From the NCBI GenBank assembly GCA_004298045.1, contig SCRM01000016.1, forward strand, positions 186,001 through 250,000: 64,000 bases of DNA. The letters are read 5' to 3'. Both the position numbers and the translations under genes were made by a program. Shown piece after piece: positions 1 to 8,167 of this stretch (its first letter is position 1; each line of letters opens with the position of its first letter). The DNA comes from Rhodanobacter sp. GTDB taxonomy: Bacteria > Pseudomonadota > Gammaproteobacteria > Xanthomonadales > Rhodanobacteraceae. Under the pieces are notes generated by a model, which was not told the origin of the DNA, made no database searches, and saw only the letters and a list, made by a program, of their open reading frames with translations.

Positions 1-912
1 GCAGGGTTTGAACGCTGCACCCGCGTGTGCGGCAAGCGCAGCCAACTCGCGCTGCGCTGGCGAGAAAATCGCCAGCCCGCTGGCGCGTTCCAGCCGCGAC
101 AGTGCCGCCGCATACGCTGCCACCAGCGCAACGAAACCTGCCGCATCGCCGTGCAGCGCCGTGGGCGCGGATCCCGCCAATTGACACAATTCGCCCATGC
201 GTGCCGCGTAATCCGCCGCGTGCGTCTGCCGCCAGGCGGCCAAGTGCGCCAGTTGGCCGGCTGTCGATACCGCCTCCTGCGACCACACGAACAGGCACTG
301 CGCGCCGGCCGGTGGCCAGCTCGCCGATGACGAAGCCGGTGCGGCACCAGGCATGCCGCGCCGGTACGTCAATGCGCCACCGGCAAGGCTCGCCGCAATG
401 TCGACGCCGCTGCCGCGCCCGCCTTGCCAGGCGCCATGCCACGCAACCAGGCGCGCCAGCCATGCCGGCGTGGGGGCGAAACCCTGCCCGCTCGCGCGCA
501 CCAGCGCAGCAGCCAGCGCCACCGTCAACGCCGCGCTCGACCCCAGCCCGAGCTTGCGCCGGCCGGTCGGCGTGGCCGCAAAGAAACCCGAAGTGTCCAG
601 CGTGAAGTCCAGGCCGCCGCGCGGCGCGAGGCCGATGCCGGCCAGCGCATTCCACACCTGCGTCACCAGGCCGAGGCGAGCCGCATCGGCGACAGTGTTC
701 CACTCCAGCTTGCCGGCAGCGTCGACGCTGGCCGACGCTGAAGTGATACCAAGGTCTGGCGCAGCTACTTCCACCCCGGCACCATCGGCGCTGTCCAGTA
801 TCACCCGTGCACGCCGGTTCATCGCCACCACCAGCGCCGGCGCACCATCGAGCACCGCGTAATCGCCGAGCAGCACCAGCTTGCCCGGCGCGCTGGCTTG
901 GATGCGCGTCAC
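1..912 (-). CDS. Phosphomevalonate kinase (partial, C-terminus beyond left edge)
   Basis: A GHMP-family kinase that would phosphorylate mevalonate 5-phosphate to the diphosphate in the mevalonate route to isoprenoids. Reading the minus strand from a GTG at 912 gives an N-terminus with APGKLVLLGDYAVLDG (typical GHMP start), an ATP-binding loop KLGLGSSAALTVAL near codons 117-130, and GAAFKPC at the very edge, which matches the start of the phosphomevalonate kinase C-terminal GAGGGD region. About 304 codons are present; only the last part is missing. The GTG overlaps the TGA of the upstream decarboxylase (GTGA at 909-912), so translation is probably coupled. Mevalonate kinase is the alternative, but the KLGLGSSAA and KPC spacing favours phosphomevalonate kinase. 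Confidence 0.85.
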   Translation of the reverse strand, partial: MTRIQASAPGKLVLLGDYAVLDGAPALVVAMNRRARVILDSADGAGVEVAAPDLGITSASASVDAAGKLEWNTVADAARLGLVTQVWNALAGIGLAPRGGLDFTLDTSGFFAATPTGRRKLGLGSSAALTVALAAALVRASGQGFAPTPAWLARLVAWHGAWQGGRGSGVDIAASLAGGALTYRRGMPGAAPASSSASWPPAGAQCLFVWSQEAVSTAGQLAHLAAWRQTHAADYAARMGELCQLAGSAPTALHGDAAGFVALVAAYAAALSRLERASGLAIFSPAQRELAALAAHAGAAFKPC

Positions 913-1907
913 GCGTGCGGCCCCGCCACCAGATGTGCGCCAGCGCCCAGCCCGCACTCGATCACCTCGAGCACGCCCGGCACCTCGCGCAGCGCGGCCG
1001 CCACCGCGGGCAGCGCTTCAGGCAGACACACTGCCTTGACCTGCGGGCCGGCATCCACGGTGAAAAACACCGGCATGCCCTGCCCGCGCAGTTCGCGCAC
1101 CCGGTGCATGCAGGCCACGGTCGCGCCGTTCCAGTAGATCAGCCCCGGCCGCGCCGCGAGCGCCAGCGCGTGCATCTTGAGGCAACTGTGTTCGGACACC
1201 TCGGCCAGCCGTGCGAAATCGTGCGCCGCCACCGCCGCGCGGGCGGCAGCAAGGTCGGCCTCCTGAGTCGCGACCCACGCACCCTGGAACGGCGAGGTCG
1301 CCGCGGTGCGGCGCATGCCAACAGTGGAACTGACGCTTTTCGCCGCCACCGAGGTCACCGCAATCGCCACCGCCAATGGCCACTCCGCACGATCCAGCAA
1401 TGGGTGCGCGATCGAATCGCGCCCGTCTGCGCATTCGCCGCGCGCCCATTCGACAAAGCCGCCAAAGATCGAGCGCGCCGCCGAACCCGAGCAGCGCCGC
1501 GCCAGCGCCGACAATTCGCCGGGCGGCAGCGCCAGCCCCAGCGCTTGCGCGCCGGCGAGCATCAGTGCCGCAAACCCCGACGCCGACGAGGCCAGCCCGG
1601 CGGCGGTGGGAAAGTTGTTGTCGCTCACCACCTCGGCGCGCCAATCCACCCCGGCGCGCGCGCGCAGCAAATCCAGCCCCGCGCCAACCCGCGCCGACTC
1701 GCTAGTCTTGCCATTGAGTTGCACCCCGTCGGCACCGGCCCCGGCGACGAAAGTCACCTGCGTGCGGGTGCGAATGCGGTCCAGCGTGATCGACAGCGAA
1801 CCCACGCACGGCAGGTTCAACGCCTCGTCGCGCTTGCCCCAATATTTGACCAGGGCGATGTTGGGATGGGCTTCGGCGGTGGCCGAACCGGGAGCAATGG
1901 CAGGCAT
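909..1907 (-). CDS. mvaD: Diphosphomevalonate decarboxylase
   Basis: Catalyses ATP-dependent decarboxylation of mevalonate 5-diphosphate to isopentenyl diphosphate. The protein has the family signature NIALVKYWGK close to the N-terminus, a GHMP glycine/serine-rich loop GLASSASGFAAL around residues 103-114, and TVDAGPQVKAV near the C-terminus, which holds the catalytic aspartate. Length is 332 aa from the ATG at 1907, normal for the family. A GTG at 1931 would add eight residues; neither start has a strong ribosome-binding site and the ATG leaves the usual short tail before NIALVKYWGK. It lies between the ureohydrolase-like gene (75 bp gap) and phosphomevalonate kinase (overlap), so these act as one transcription unit. 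Mevalonate genes are uncommon in Gammaproteobacteria, which mostly use the MEP pathway. Confidence 0.93.
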   Translation of the reverse strand: MPAIAPGSATAEAHPNIALVKYWGKRDEALNLPCVGSLSITLDRIRTRTQVTFVAGAGADGVQLNGKTSESARVGAGLDLLRARAGVDWRAEVVSDNNFPTAAGLASSASGFAALMLAGAQALGLALPPGELSALARRCSGSAARSIFGGFVEWARGECADGRDSIAHPLLDRAEWPLAVAIAVTSVAAKSVSSTVGMRRTAATSPFQGAWVATQEADLAAARAAVAAHDFARLAEVSEHSCLKMHALALAARPGLIYWNGATVACMHRVRELRGQGMPVFFTVDAGPQVKAVCLPEALPAVAAALREVPGVLEVIECGLGAGAHLVAGPHA

Positions 1908-1982
1908 GGGCAAGATGGCGTGGCAACGCACGCAAGCATACGCGAGGCCGCCGGCCCGACCAATGGCAAAACGGTGCCCGGA

Positions 1983-2867
1983 CTATGACGCCGCATGCCG
2001 GTCGATCGCCGCCAGCAGCGCGAGATTCAACGCGTGCTGCTGCGCATGCCAGCCGGCGAGCCTGGCCGGATCGATCGCGGGCTGCTCGTCGAGCGCGGAG
2101 AGCTTGCGTTTCCACCACGCGCGATAGCGGTAATACGACACCTCGCCGTTGATGTCGCTGCCGACCAGCTCGCCCCGGAGACTGTCGATCACGCCCAGCG
2201 CATGCCGCAACTGGAAGCGCCCCTGGTCCCAGTTGGTCTGCGCCACGTCGGCGGCAAACACGTCCTTGTCGATCGAGAGATAACTGCGCAGTGGCTGCGT
2301 GCGCTGTTCATCGGCAAACGCAGCGACGAGATCATCCGGCGTATCGAATGTGCGGAACGCGCGCGCGATGCCGAGCCGGCGCGCCCACGCCGTATCCACG
2401 CCCATGCTCCAGTAGGTGAGCTTGCCGCGCACGAGCGGCGCAAGATAGTTCTCCCACGCGTGCCGCGCGCCGATGTCGCCCGAGGTGATGCCGAGCACGT
2501 GCATGTGCGCCACGAACGGCAGCCGCGCCACGCGCCGCACCCACGAGCCGCAATGCACGCCGAACGGGTAGCGCATGTTGTCCGGGTGGTTGTCCAGCAC
2601 CACCACCTGGATTGGCGCCGTGGGCCTGAGCCGGGCGATCAGCGGCCAGCTCAGGTGGTGGAAATCGCCCGAGCCGGTGAACACCGTGCCGTAGCGCGCG
2701 GGCAACTGCGCTTCGAGCACCGCGCGAAAACGCCGCATGGTCGCCAGCGAGCAGCCAAAACGCACGGCCTCCTGCCACGACCCCAGCGGCAGCGTGATGC
2801 GGCCCGGCAAGGCTCCGACTGAGGCGTCCAGATCGAGCACCAGCGGCGGCAAGGCACCCTCAGTCAT
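1983..2867 (-). CDS. Ureohydrolase (arginase/agmatinase)-fold protein, divergent
   Basis: A 294-aa protein with the metal-binding pattern of the arginase/agmatinase superfamily in diverged form: GSGDFHH in place of GGDHS, VVLDNHPDN in place of DAHxD, and SIDKDVF in place of SxDxD. All histidine and aspartate ligands of a binuclear Mn site appear available. No specific substrate can be assigned. The ATG at 2867 was chosen because it overlaps the stop of the preceding GNAT-like gene (2860-2867), typical of coupled genes; an upstream in-frame extension to 2960 lies wholly inside that gene and is rejected. Its place inside a mevalonate gene group is unexpected and suggests a linked biosynthetic role, which is inference only. 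Confidence 0.7.
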   Translation of the reverse strand: MTEGALPPLVLDLDASVGALPGRITLPLGSWQEAVRFGCSLATMRRFRAVLEAQLPARYGTVFTGSGDFHHLSWPLIARLRPTAPIQVVVLDNHPDNMRYPFGVHCGSWVRRVARLPFVAHMHVLGITSGDIGARHAWENYLAPLVRGKLTYWSMGVDTAWARRLGIARAFRTFDTPDDLVAAFADEQRTQPLRSYLSIDKDVFAADVAQTNWDQGRFQLRHALGVIDSLRGELVGSDINGEVSYYRYRAWWKRKLSALDEQPAIDPARLAGWHAQQHALNLALLAAIDRHAAS

Positions 2868-3921
2868 CCGCTTGCTCCTGTTGCTCCCGCCACATGCGAT
2901 CGCTCTCGAAATGCCCGCCGAGCTTGCGCAGCAACGCGCGCAACAACGGATTGCGCGCATACACCGCGTGCCGGGTGAAGGTGAAGCGCGCGCCGAGCGC
3001 GGCTTTCACTTCCGGGTCGGTCCAGCCGGCGACGTAATGCGTCAGGCCTCGTTCGCGCGTGTAGGCGAGGTTGTGCATCCAGCTCACGAAATACAGATTG
3101 TGTTCGCGCGCGGCGGGGTAAGCCAGTCCAATGTACTTGTCCACCAGCTTGCCGGCGTACTCGTAGCACAGGTTCCAGCCGATCATCGCGCCCTGGTGGC
3201 GATACACGAACACCACACCGCCACTGTCGGCATCCTGCAGGATGCGGCGGAAGAACGCGGCGGTCAGGCGGTCGAAATGGATCTCGCTCTGCGCGTACAC
3301 CGCATCGAACAAGGCGTAGTACGCGGCGAGCGTGGCTTCGTCGAAAAACCGCGCGTCGCCGGTGCGCACGACTTCCACCTCGAGCCCGGCACGTGAGCGC
3401 AACTTGCGCCGGAGGTTCTTGCGCCGGCTGTGCGACAGCCGGGCAAGGTAGGCGTCTTCCGAATCGAAATCGATCGGCACGTAGGCCAACGCCTGGCCTT
3501 CGAGCAGCACGAAACCCTGTGCCACGCAGGCATCTGCCAGCGCCTGGGCGCGCGCGTTGGTGCCCGGATCAAGCAGCGGCGACGCCTGCGCGATGTCCTT
3601 CACGATCAGCAGCTGCGTGTCGCGCCCCCAGGTTGCCTTCAGTTCACGCACCAGTTCAGCTGGCTCGCCGGCAGCCGGGATCGGCGCGTACTCGCTGACC
3701 GTGGTGCCGACGAATCGCGTGCGCCAGGTGAGTGCGCGCCGCACCAGTGGCCAGCGTCCCAGGCGCGCACGCAGCGCGTCGTCCGCGGTGGTCAAAAGAT
3801 CGAACGGCGCGACGAAGCCCGGCAAGCCGCTAGGCAGGCGCCCCACGCCAAACCCGACCGGCGGCTCGGCCATGAACGCGGCAATCAGCCCTTCAGGTTC
3901 CAGTGGCGACACGAAAGGCAT
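2860..3921 (-). CDS. GNAT/FemAB-like (acetyltransf_6, BioF2-like) transferase
   Basis: A 353-aa protein without signal peptide or membrane segments. The central part contains SHSRRKNLRRKLRS followed by an acyltransferase-like core (VFVYRHQGAMIGWNLCYEYAGKLVDKY and YFVSWMHNLAYTRERGLTHY, quoted as two separate stretches around residues 225-295), the arrangement seen in the GNAT-related FemAB/BioF2-like family that moves acyl or aminoacyl groups. It is the first gene of the minus-strand group with the ureohydrolase-like protein and the mevalonate enzymes. The ATG at 3921 is 86 bp from the divergent acyl carrier protein gene, so a shared control region at 3922-4007 is likely. The substrate is unknown. 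Confidence 0.7.
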   Translation of the reverse strand: MPFVSPLEPEGLIAAFMAEPPVGFGVGRLPSGLPGFVAPFDLLTTADDALRARLGRWPLVRRALTWRTRFVGTTVSEYAPIPAAGEPAELVRELKATWGRDTQLLIVKDIAQASPLLDPGTNARAQALADACVAQGFVLLEGQALAYVPIDFDSEDAYLARLSHSRRKNLRRKLRSRAGLEVEVVRTGDARFFDEATLAAYYALFDAVYAQSEIHFDRLTAAFFRRILQDADSGGVVFVYRHQGAMIGWNLCYEYAGKLVDKYIGLAYPAAREHNLYFVSWMHNLAYTRERGLTHYVAGWTDPEVKAALGARFTFTRHAVYARNPLLRALLRKLGGHFESDRMWREQQEQADD

Positions 3922-4007
3922 GCGTAAGACGGTTTCCCTAGACTAAACGTCGTAGCCTGCGTGAATGACCTTGCGCGGGCCTGTCACCACTCCATCAGGA
4001 TCCGCCC

Positions 4008-4277
4008 ATGACCGCTACCACGCAGGAACAGGTGTTCGAGCTCATCGCCAAGCAAGCGAAAGTCGAAACAGGCAAGGTCACGCCGCAATCCACCTTGAAG
4101 GATCTCGGTATCGCCTCGCTCGACGCGATCGAGCTCATCTTCGACATTGAAGAGCACTTCGACATCCATTTCCCCGAGCAGCAAGGCGCCAACTTCGACA
4201 CCGATACCGCCCAAAGCCTGGTTGCCGCAGTGGATCAGGCGCTCGCCGAAAAGGCCAGCGGCGAAGGCACCAAGTAA
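4008..4277 (+). CDS. Acyl carrier protein
   Basis: An 89-aa acidic helical protein. The phosphopantetheine serine lies in GIASLDAIELIFDIEEHF, near residue 37; the residue before it is Ala rather than the usual Asp of DSLD, but the rest of helix II is typical. An AGGAT sequence precedes the ATG. Its stop overlaps the ATG of the next gene (TAATG at 4275-4279), so it is translationally coupled to a ketosynthase. It is separate from the usual fabD-fabG-acpP-fabF set, whose other members are not here, so it is probably a dedicated carrier for a special acyl chain rather than the housekeeping protein. Confidence 0.9.
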   Translation: MTATTQEQVFELIAKQAKVETGKVTPQSTLKDLGIASLDAIELIFDIEEHFDIHFPEQQGANFDTDTAQSLVAAVDQALAEKASGEGTK

Positions 4278-5509
4278 TGCCCACGATCGAAACCCGCCGA
4301 GTCGTCATCACCGGCATGGGTGCGGTGAGCCCGCTTGGCCTCACCGCCGACGAACTCTGGCACGGCATGCGCGAAGGCCATTGCGCCATCGGCCCGTTGC
4401 GCCACAAGGACAGCGACGCGCTGCGCGTCAAGATCGCGGCACAGGTACCGGAAACATTCGCTCCCGCCGCGCGCATCAACGAGCACATGCTGCCGCTGCT
4501 CGACATCACCTCGCAACTCGCGGTGTATGCCTCGTACGAGGCTGTCGAGCAATCCGGGCTCGACTTCACGCACGGCGACCTCGCGACGCGCACCGCCACC
4601 ATCATCGGCACCGGCGTCGGCGGCGAGATGACCCACGACGAGCAGGCGTACCGGCTGTACGCGGAGAAATCCAGCCGCACGCATCCGCTCACCATCGTGC
4701 GCCTGATGGCGAACGCGCCGGCCAGCCAGATCAGCATCGCCCACGGCCTGCGCGGGCCAAGCTTTGCCGTGGCCAGCGCCTGCGCCTCGGCCAACCACGC
4801 CATCATCGAGGCCGCGCGCATGATCCACTTCGGCCTGGTCGACGTCGCCGTCACCGGCGGCACCGAGGCCTGCCTGTCCTATGGCTCGCTGCGCGCATGG
4901 GAGGCCATGCGCATCCTGTCCACCGACACCTGCCGCCCGTTCAGCGCGAACCGCCGTGGCCTGGTGCTCGGCGAGGGTGCCGCGATCTTCACGCTCGAGT
5001 CGCTCGACCACGCGCGCGCGCGCGGCGCGACCATCCTTGCCGAACTTGCCGGCGGCGGCATGAGCGCCGACGCCACCGACATCGTTGCGCCGAACCCCGA
5101 CGGCGCCGCCAGCGCCATGCGCCAGGCACTGGCCGACGCCGGCCTCAACCCGGACGACATCGACTACATCAACGCGCACGGCACCGGCACCCAGGCCAAC
5201 GACGTCACCGAAACCCGCGCCATCCACGCGGTGTTCGGCGACCGCCCGAAGCATTTGGCCGTCTCGGCGACCAAATCCATGCACGGCCACGCGCTGGGTG
5301 CCTCCGGCGCGCTCGAACTGGTCGGCGTGATCGGCGCACTGCGCGAAGGCGTCATCCCGCCCACCGCCAACTACGACCAGCCCGACCCGGAATGTGACCT
5401 CGACTATGTGCCGAACACGGCCCGCGAAGTGAAGGTCGACGCCGCGATCAGCAACTCGTTCGCGTTTGGCGGCCTGAACGCGGTGCTGGCGTTGAAGAAG
5501 GCACCGTAA
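4277..5509 (+). CDS. Beta-ketoacyl-ACP synthase (FabF/KAS II type)
   Basis: A 410-aa condensing enzyme that extends an acyl chain with malonyl-ACP. The Cys-His-His triad is intact: Cys in ASACASANHA, His in NAHGTGTQAND, and His in SATKSMHGHALGASG. Length equals that of FabF. It starts on the ATG that overlaps the stop of the acyl carrier protein gene. As no other chain-elongation enzymes follow before the convergent MFS gene, this pair must borrow reductases and dehydratases from elsewhere. It diverges from the mevalonate group, and a joint product (for example an acylated isoprenoid or modified lipid) is a hypothesis. Confidence 0.92.
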   Translation: MPTIETRRVVITGMGAVSPLGLTADELWHGMREGHCAIGPLRHKDSDALRVKIAAQVPETFAPAARINEHMLPLLDITSQLAVYASYEAVEQSGLDFTHGDLATRTATIIGTGVGGEMTHDEQAYRLYAEKSSRTHPLTIVRLMANAPASQISIAHGLRGPSFAVASACASANHAIIEAARMIHFGLVDVAVTGGTEACLSYGSLRAWEAMRILSTDTCRPFSANRRGLVLGEGAAIFTLESLDHARARGATILAELAGGGMSADATDIVAPNPDGAASAMRQALADAGLNPDDIDYINAHGTGTQANDVTETRAIHAVFGDRPKHLAVSATKSMHGHALGASGALELVGVIGALREGVIPPTANYDQPDPECDLDYVPNTAREVKVDAAISNSFAFGGLNAVLALKKAP

Positions 5510-5573
5510 CCCGCGGCGTTGCCGCCCTGCATGGTGGTACCTGCGCCGACACCAGCGACGGTCGCCGCGTTGC

Positions 5574-6872
5574 TCAGCGTACGCCGCGCACCGGTCGGAT
5601 GGCCCAGGCACCCAGTGCGCTGAGTACCGCCGCCACGACGAACAGCACCGCGTAGCTGCCGGCACTCGCGAACAGAATGGCGGGAGCAAGCGCCGGCATC
5701 AGGGCCTGGGGCAGCACGCTGGCGATATTGAAGATGCCCAGGTTCCTCGCCGCGTGGGTCTCGCGCTCCGGCAGTACGTCGGTCACCAGCGCGAAATCGA
5801 CCGTCAGATACACGCCGAGCGCGCCGCCGGCCAGCGCCATGCCCACGAGAAACCAGGCATACGAAGCGACGAGGGCAATCATCAGCAAGGCCAACGCATA
5901 GGCCAGCGCCGCCCCACACACGAACACCCGGCGGCGCCCGAGCGCATCGGACCACGCGCCCGCCAGCACACCGGTAATCGCTACCGCGCCAGACTGCACC
6001 AAGGTGGACAGGAAAATCAGGTGCGGCACCCGCGCCGGCGCACAGCCCAGCTGGTCGATCAGGTAAAACTCTTGATAGATCATCAGCAACGAGACCCCGG
6101 CGTAGAGCAGGAAGCGGCTGCCCCAGACCCAGGAAAAATCGGGGAAGCGCCGCGGGTCGATCCAGAAGCTGCCGAAGAACTCGCGCCAGCCGTAGCGCAC
6201 TCCATGGCCTGCCGCCAGCCGCTGGTCGGGCAGCACCCACGCCAGTGCCAAGGTGCTCGCCAGGGCGATCACAGCGGGCACCAGGAAAACCCCGAGCCGG
6301 AATTCCTCCAGCGCTTCCACCAGGAAGGTACCGCCTACCATGCCCAGCGGCAGGCTGAGGTTCACGATGCCGGACACCATGCCGCGCTGCGATGACGAGA
6401 CCTGATCCGCGAGGATCGCCGCGAGTGCGGCCAGCTGCGCGTTGAAGGCCAGTTGCGCGATGCACCAGCCCAGCAGGAGCTGCGGAATCGACACCGCCGT
6501 CGCCACCACCGCCAGCCCCAGCATCCCGCCCAGGGCGCCGGCCAGCAGCCACGGTCGACGCATGCCGAAACGCGACGTGGTGCGATCCGAAAGGCGCCCG
6601 AAGAACGGGTTGGCAAACAACGCAATCAGCGCTCCCATGCCCACCACCAGCGACAGGCCACCAGCCGCATGCGCCGGGGCCAGCTCGCGCACACGCATGG
6701 GCAGCTCCACCAGGATCGGCGGCAACAGGGCCACCCACAACCCCAGGTAGGCCATGCCGTAGGCGGCGATGAACGGCCAGCCCGCGCGTCGCCCCGACGA
6801 CGCTCCGTCAGCACCGGCATCGGGCTGCACGGGAAGTCCCTGCAACGCCGCCTTGGCCTTGTCGTCGGTCAC
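5574..6872 (-). CDS. MFS transporter, sugar-type
   Basis: A 432-aa integral inner-membrane protein with about twelve hydrophobic segments and an MFS loop-2 motif FGRLSDRTTSRFGMRRPW near residues 91-108. The second half repeats a related motif (GAWSDALGRRRVF). The overall pattern recalls the GPH/maltose-permease-like MFS proteins often paired with LacI regulators and TBDRs in Xanthomonadales. It begins with GTG at 6872, 57 bp downstream of the LacI gene and in the same direction, so the two are probably co-transcribed. The likely cargo is the oligosaccharide or disaccharide imported by the neighbouring TBDR. Confidence 0.8.
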   Translation of the reverse strand: MTDDKAKAALQGLPVQPDAGADGASSGRRAGWPFIAAYGMAYLGLWVALLPPILVELPMRVRELAPAHAAGGLSLVVGMGALIALFANPFFGRLSDRTTSRFGMRRPWLLAGALGGMLGLAVVATAVSIPQLLLGWCIAQLAFNAQLAALAAILADQVSSSQRGMVSGIVNLSLPLGMVGGTFLVEALEEFRLGVFLVPAVIALASTLALAWVLPDQRLAAGHGVRYGWREFFGSFWIDPRRFPDFSWVWGSRFLLYAGVSLLMIYQEFYLIDQLGCAPARVPHLIFLSTLVQSGAVAITGVLAGAWSDALGRRRVFVCGAALAYALALLMIALVASYAWFLVGMALAGGALGVYLTVDFALVTDVLPERETHAARNLGIFNIASVLPQALMPALAPAILFASAGSYAVLFVVAAVLSALGAWAIRPVRGVR

Positions 6873-6929
6873 CGCCCGCCCCCATGCACCTGCGACCGGG
6901 TTCCTGCTGAAACCGGCGTTAGGCGAATA

Positions 6930-7943
6930 CTACGGGTTCCGGGGCACCGCTGCGGAAGCGCGCCACTGCACTTGGTATGGCACCCGTTCCGGCGCCGGCG
7001 GGGCACCATCGCGAATCGACTGCAGCACGCTTTCGACCGCTACGCGGCCCAACTCGCGGCACGGCTGGTGCACCGTGGTCAGGCCGGGCGAAATCAATCG
7101 CGACGCCGGCGTGTCGTCGAAACCGCAGACCGACAGGTCGCCCGGGATGCTCAGCCCGCGCGCGTAGGCTTCACGCATCACCCCGCACGCCATGTCGTCA
7201 TTTGCCGCGAAGATCGCCGTAGGCGGGCGCGGCCGGTCGAGCAGCGTCCGGGCCCCGGCCATGCCCGACGCAAACGCGAAATCCCCGTCCACCACAAGTG
7301 ACTCATCGTAGGCGATGCCGGCCTTGCGCAGCGCATCGCGATAACCGTTGAGCCGCCAGGTGCGCGCGCCATGCCCCTGCAGCCCGGCGACATGGCCGAT
7401 CCGGCGGTGTCCCAGTGCCACCAGGTGGGCGACGATCTCGGCCGCCGCCTTGCGCTCGTCGAAACCGACGTTGATGCGCGATTGGCGCAGCTTCGACGAG
7501 ATCGTTGAGTACGGCACGCCCAGCTCGTCGAGGCGCTGCAACAGCGCGGCGTTGTTCGCGTGCGGCGGCACCAGCACCAGCGCATCCGGTCGATGGGTAG
7601 CCACGAAGCCGTCGATCCGCGCGGCGAGATCGTCCGCCGCATCGAACGGATGCAGCACCGCGTTGTACGGGGTGCCCTCGCATGCCTGCAACACACCCAC
7701 GATGAGCTCCATGGTGTAGCTGGAGCCGGACATCGGGTTGTCGTACAGCAGCGCGACCAGGTACGAGCGATTCCCGGCCAGGCTGCGCGCCGATGCGTTG
7801 GGCACGTAATTGAGCGCCCGGATCGACGCTTCGATCCGGGTGCGCAGTCGCGCCCGCACGCTCGGATTGCCGTTGAGCACGCGCGACACGGTCTTGGTGG
7901 ATACGCCGGCATGCGTGGCGACGTCTTCGATTCTCACGGACAT
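6930..7943 (-). CDS. LacI-family transcriptional regulator
   Basis: A 337-aa repressor. Residues 1-55 form the LacI helix-turn-helix (MSVRIEDVATHAGVSTKT, then VSRVLNG and a hinge helix with NASARSLAG), followed by a periplasmic-binding-protein-like sensor domain with PTAIFAANDDMACGVM and SVCGFDDTP. The ATG at 7943 places the HTH at the N-terminus; longer in-frame starts add only unrelated residues. It is divergent from the TBDR gene, and the 224-bp gap contains a perfect palindrome with the centre AGCGCT, the probable operator. It should therefore control the transporter, TBDR and hydrolases on both sides, released by a sugar ligand. Confidence 0.93.
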   Translation of the reverse strand: MSVRIEDVATHAGVSTKTVSRVLNGNPSVRARLRTRIEASIRALNYVPNASARSLAGNRSYLVALLYDNPMSGSSYTMELIVGVLQACEGTPYNAVLHPFDAADDLAARIDGFVATHRPDALVLVPPHANNAALLQRLDELGVPYSTISSKLRQSRINVGFDERKAAAEIVAHLVALGHRRIGHVAGLQGHGARTWRLNGYRDALRKAGIAYDESLVVDGDFAFASGMAGARTLLDRPRPPTAIFAANDDMACGVMREAYARGLSIPGDLSVCGFDDTPASRLISPGLTTVHQPCRELGRVAVESVLQSIRDGAPPAPERVPYQVQWRASAAVPRNP

Positions 7944-8032
7944 GTGCGGGCCCATCCCCCGATTGTTTGCAGCGTCCCATCCTACCCCAGCCGGCTGACC
8001 GCAAGCCACGTGGATTCCGTCCGTTTCAACCA

Positions 8033-8054
8033 AAAATACCAGCGCTGGTATTTT
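8033..8054. promoter_or_regulatory. LacI-type operator, perfect 22-bp palindrome
   Basis: The two 11-base arms AAAATACCAGC and GCTGGTATTTT are exact reverse complements with central AGCGCT. A further half-site GCGCTGGTA lies at 8064-8072, one and a half turns to two turns downstream. The site sits between the divergent LacI gene and the TBDR gene, the usual place for autoregulated LacI operators. Confidence 0.85.
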
Positions 8055-8057
8055 CTA

Positions 8058-8086
8058 TTGACTGCGCTGGTACATTTGACTAGCGT
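8058..8086 (+). promoter_or_regulatory. Probable sigma-70 promoter of the TBDR gene
   Basis: TTGACT at 8058-8063 fits a -35 box, with a 17-base spacer and TAGCGT at 8081-8086 as a weak -10. It directly follows the palindrome and overlaps the second half-operator, so repressor binding would block polymerase. The -10 match is poor; the call rests mostly on the position. Confidence 0.45.
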
Positions 8087-8167
8087 ACGCCGTCGCAAGG
8101 GCGCGTCGTGCGCGGATGAAAAGCCGTGCCGGCTGGGCGCACTGCCACACACTGGGGAGACACCGAA

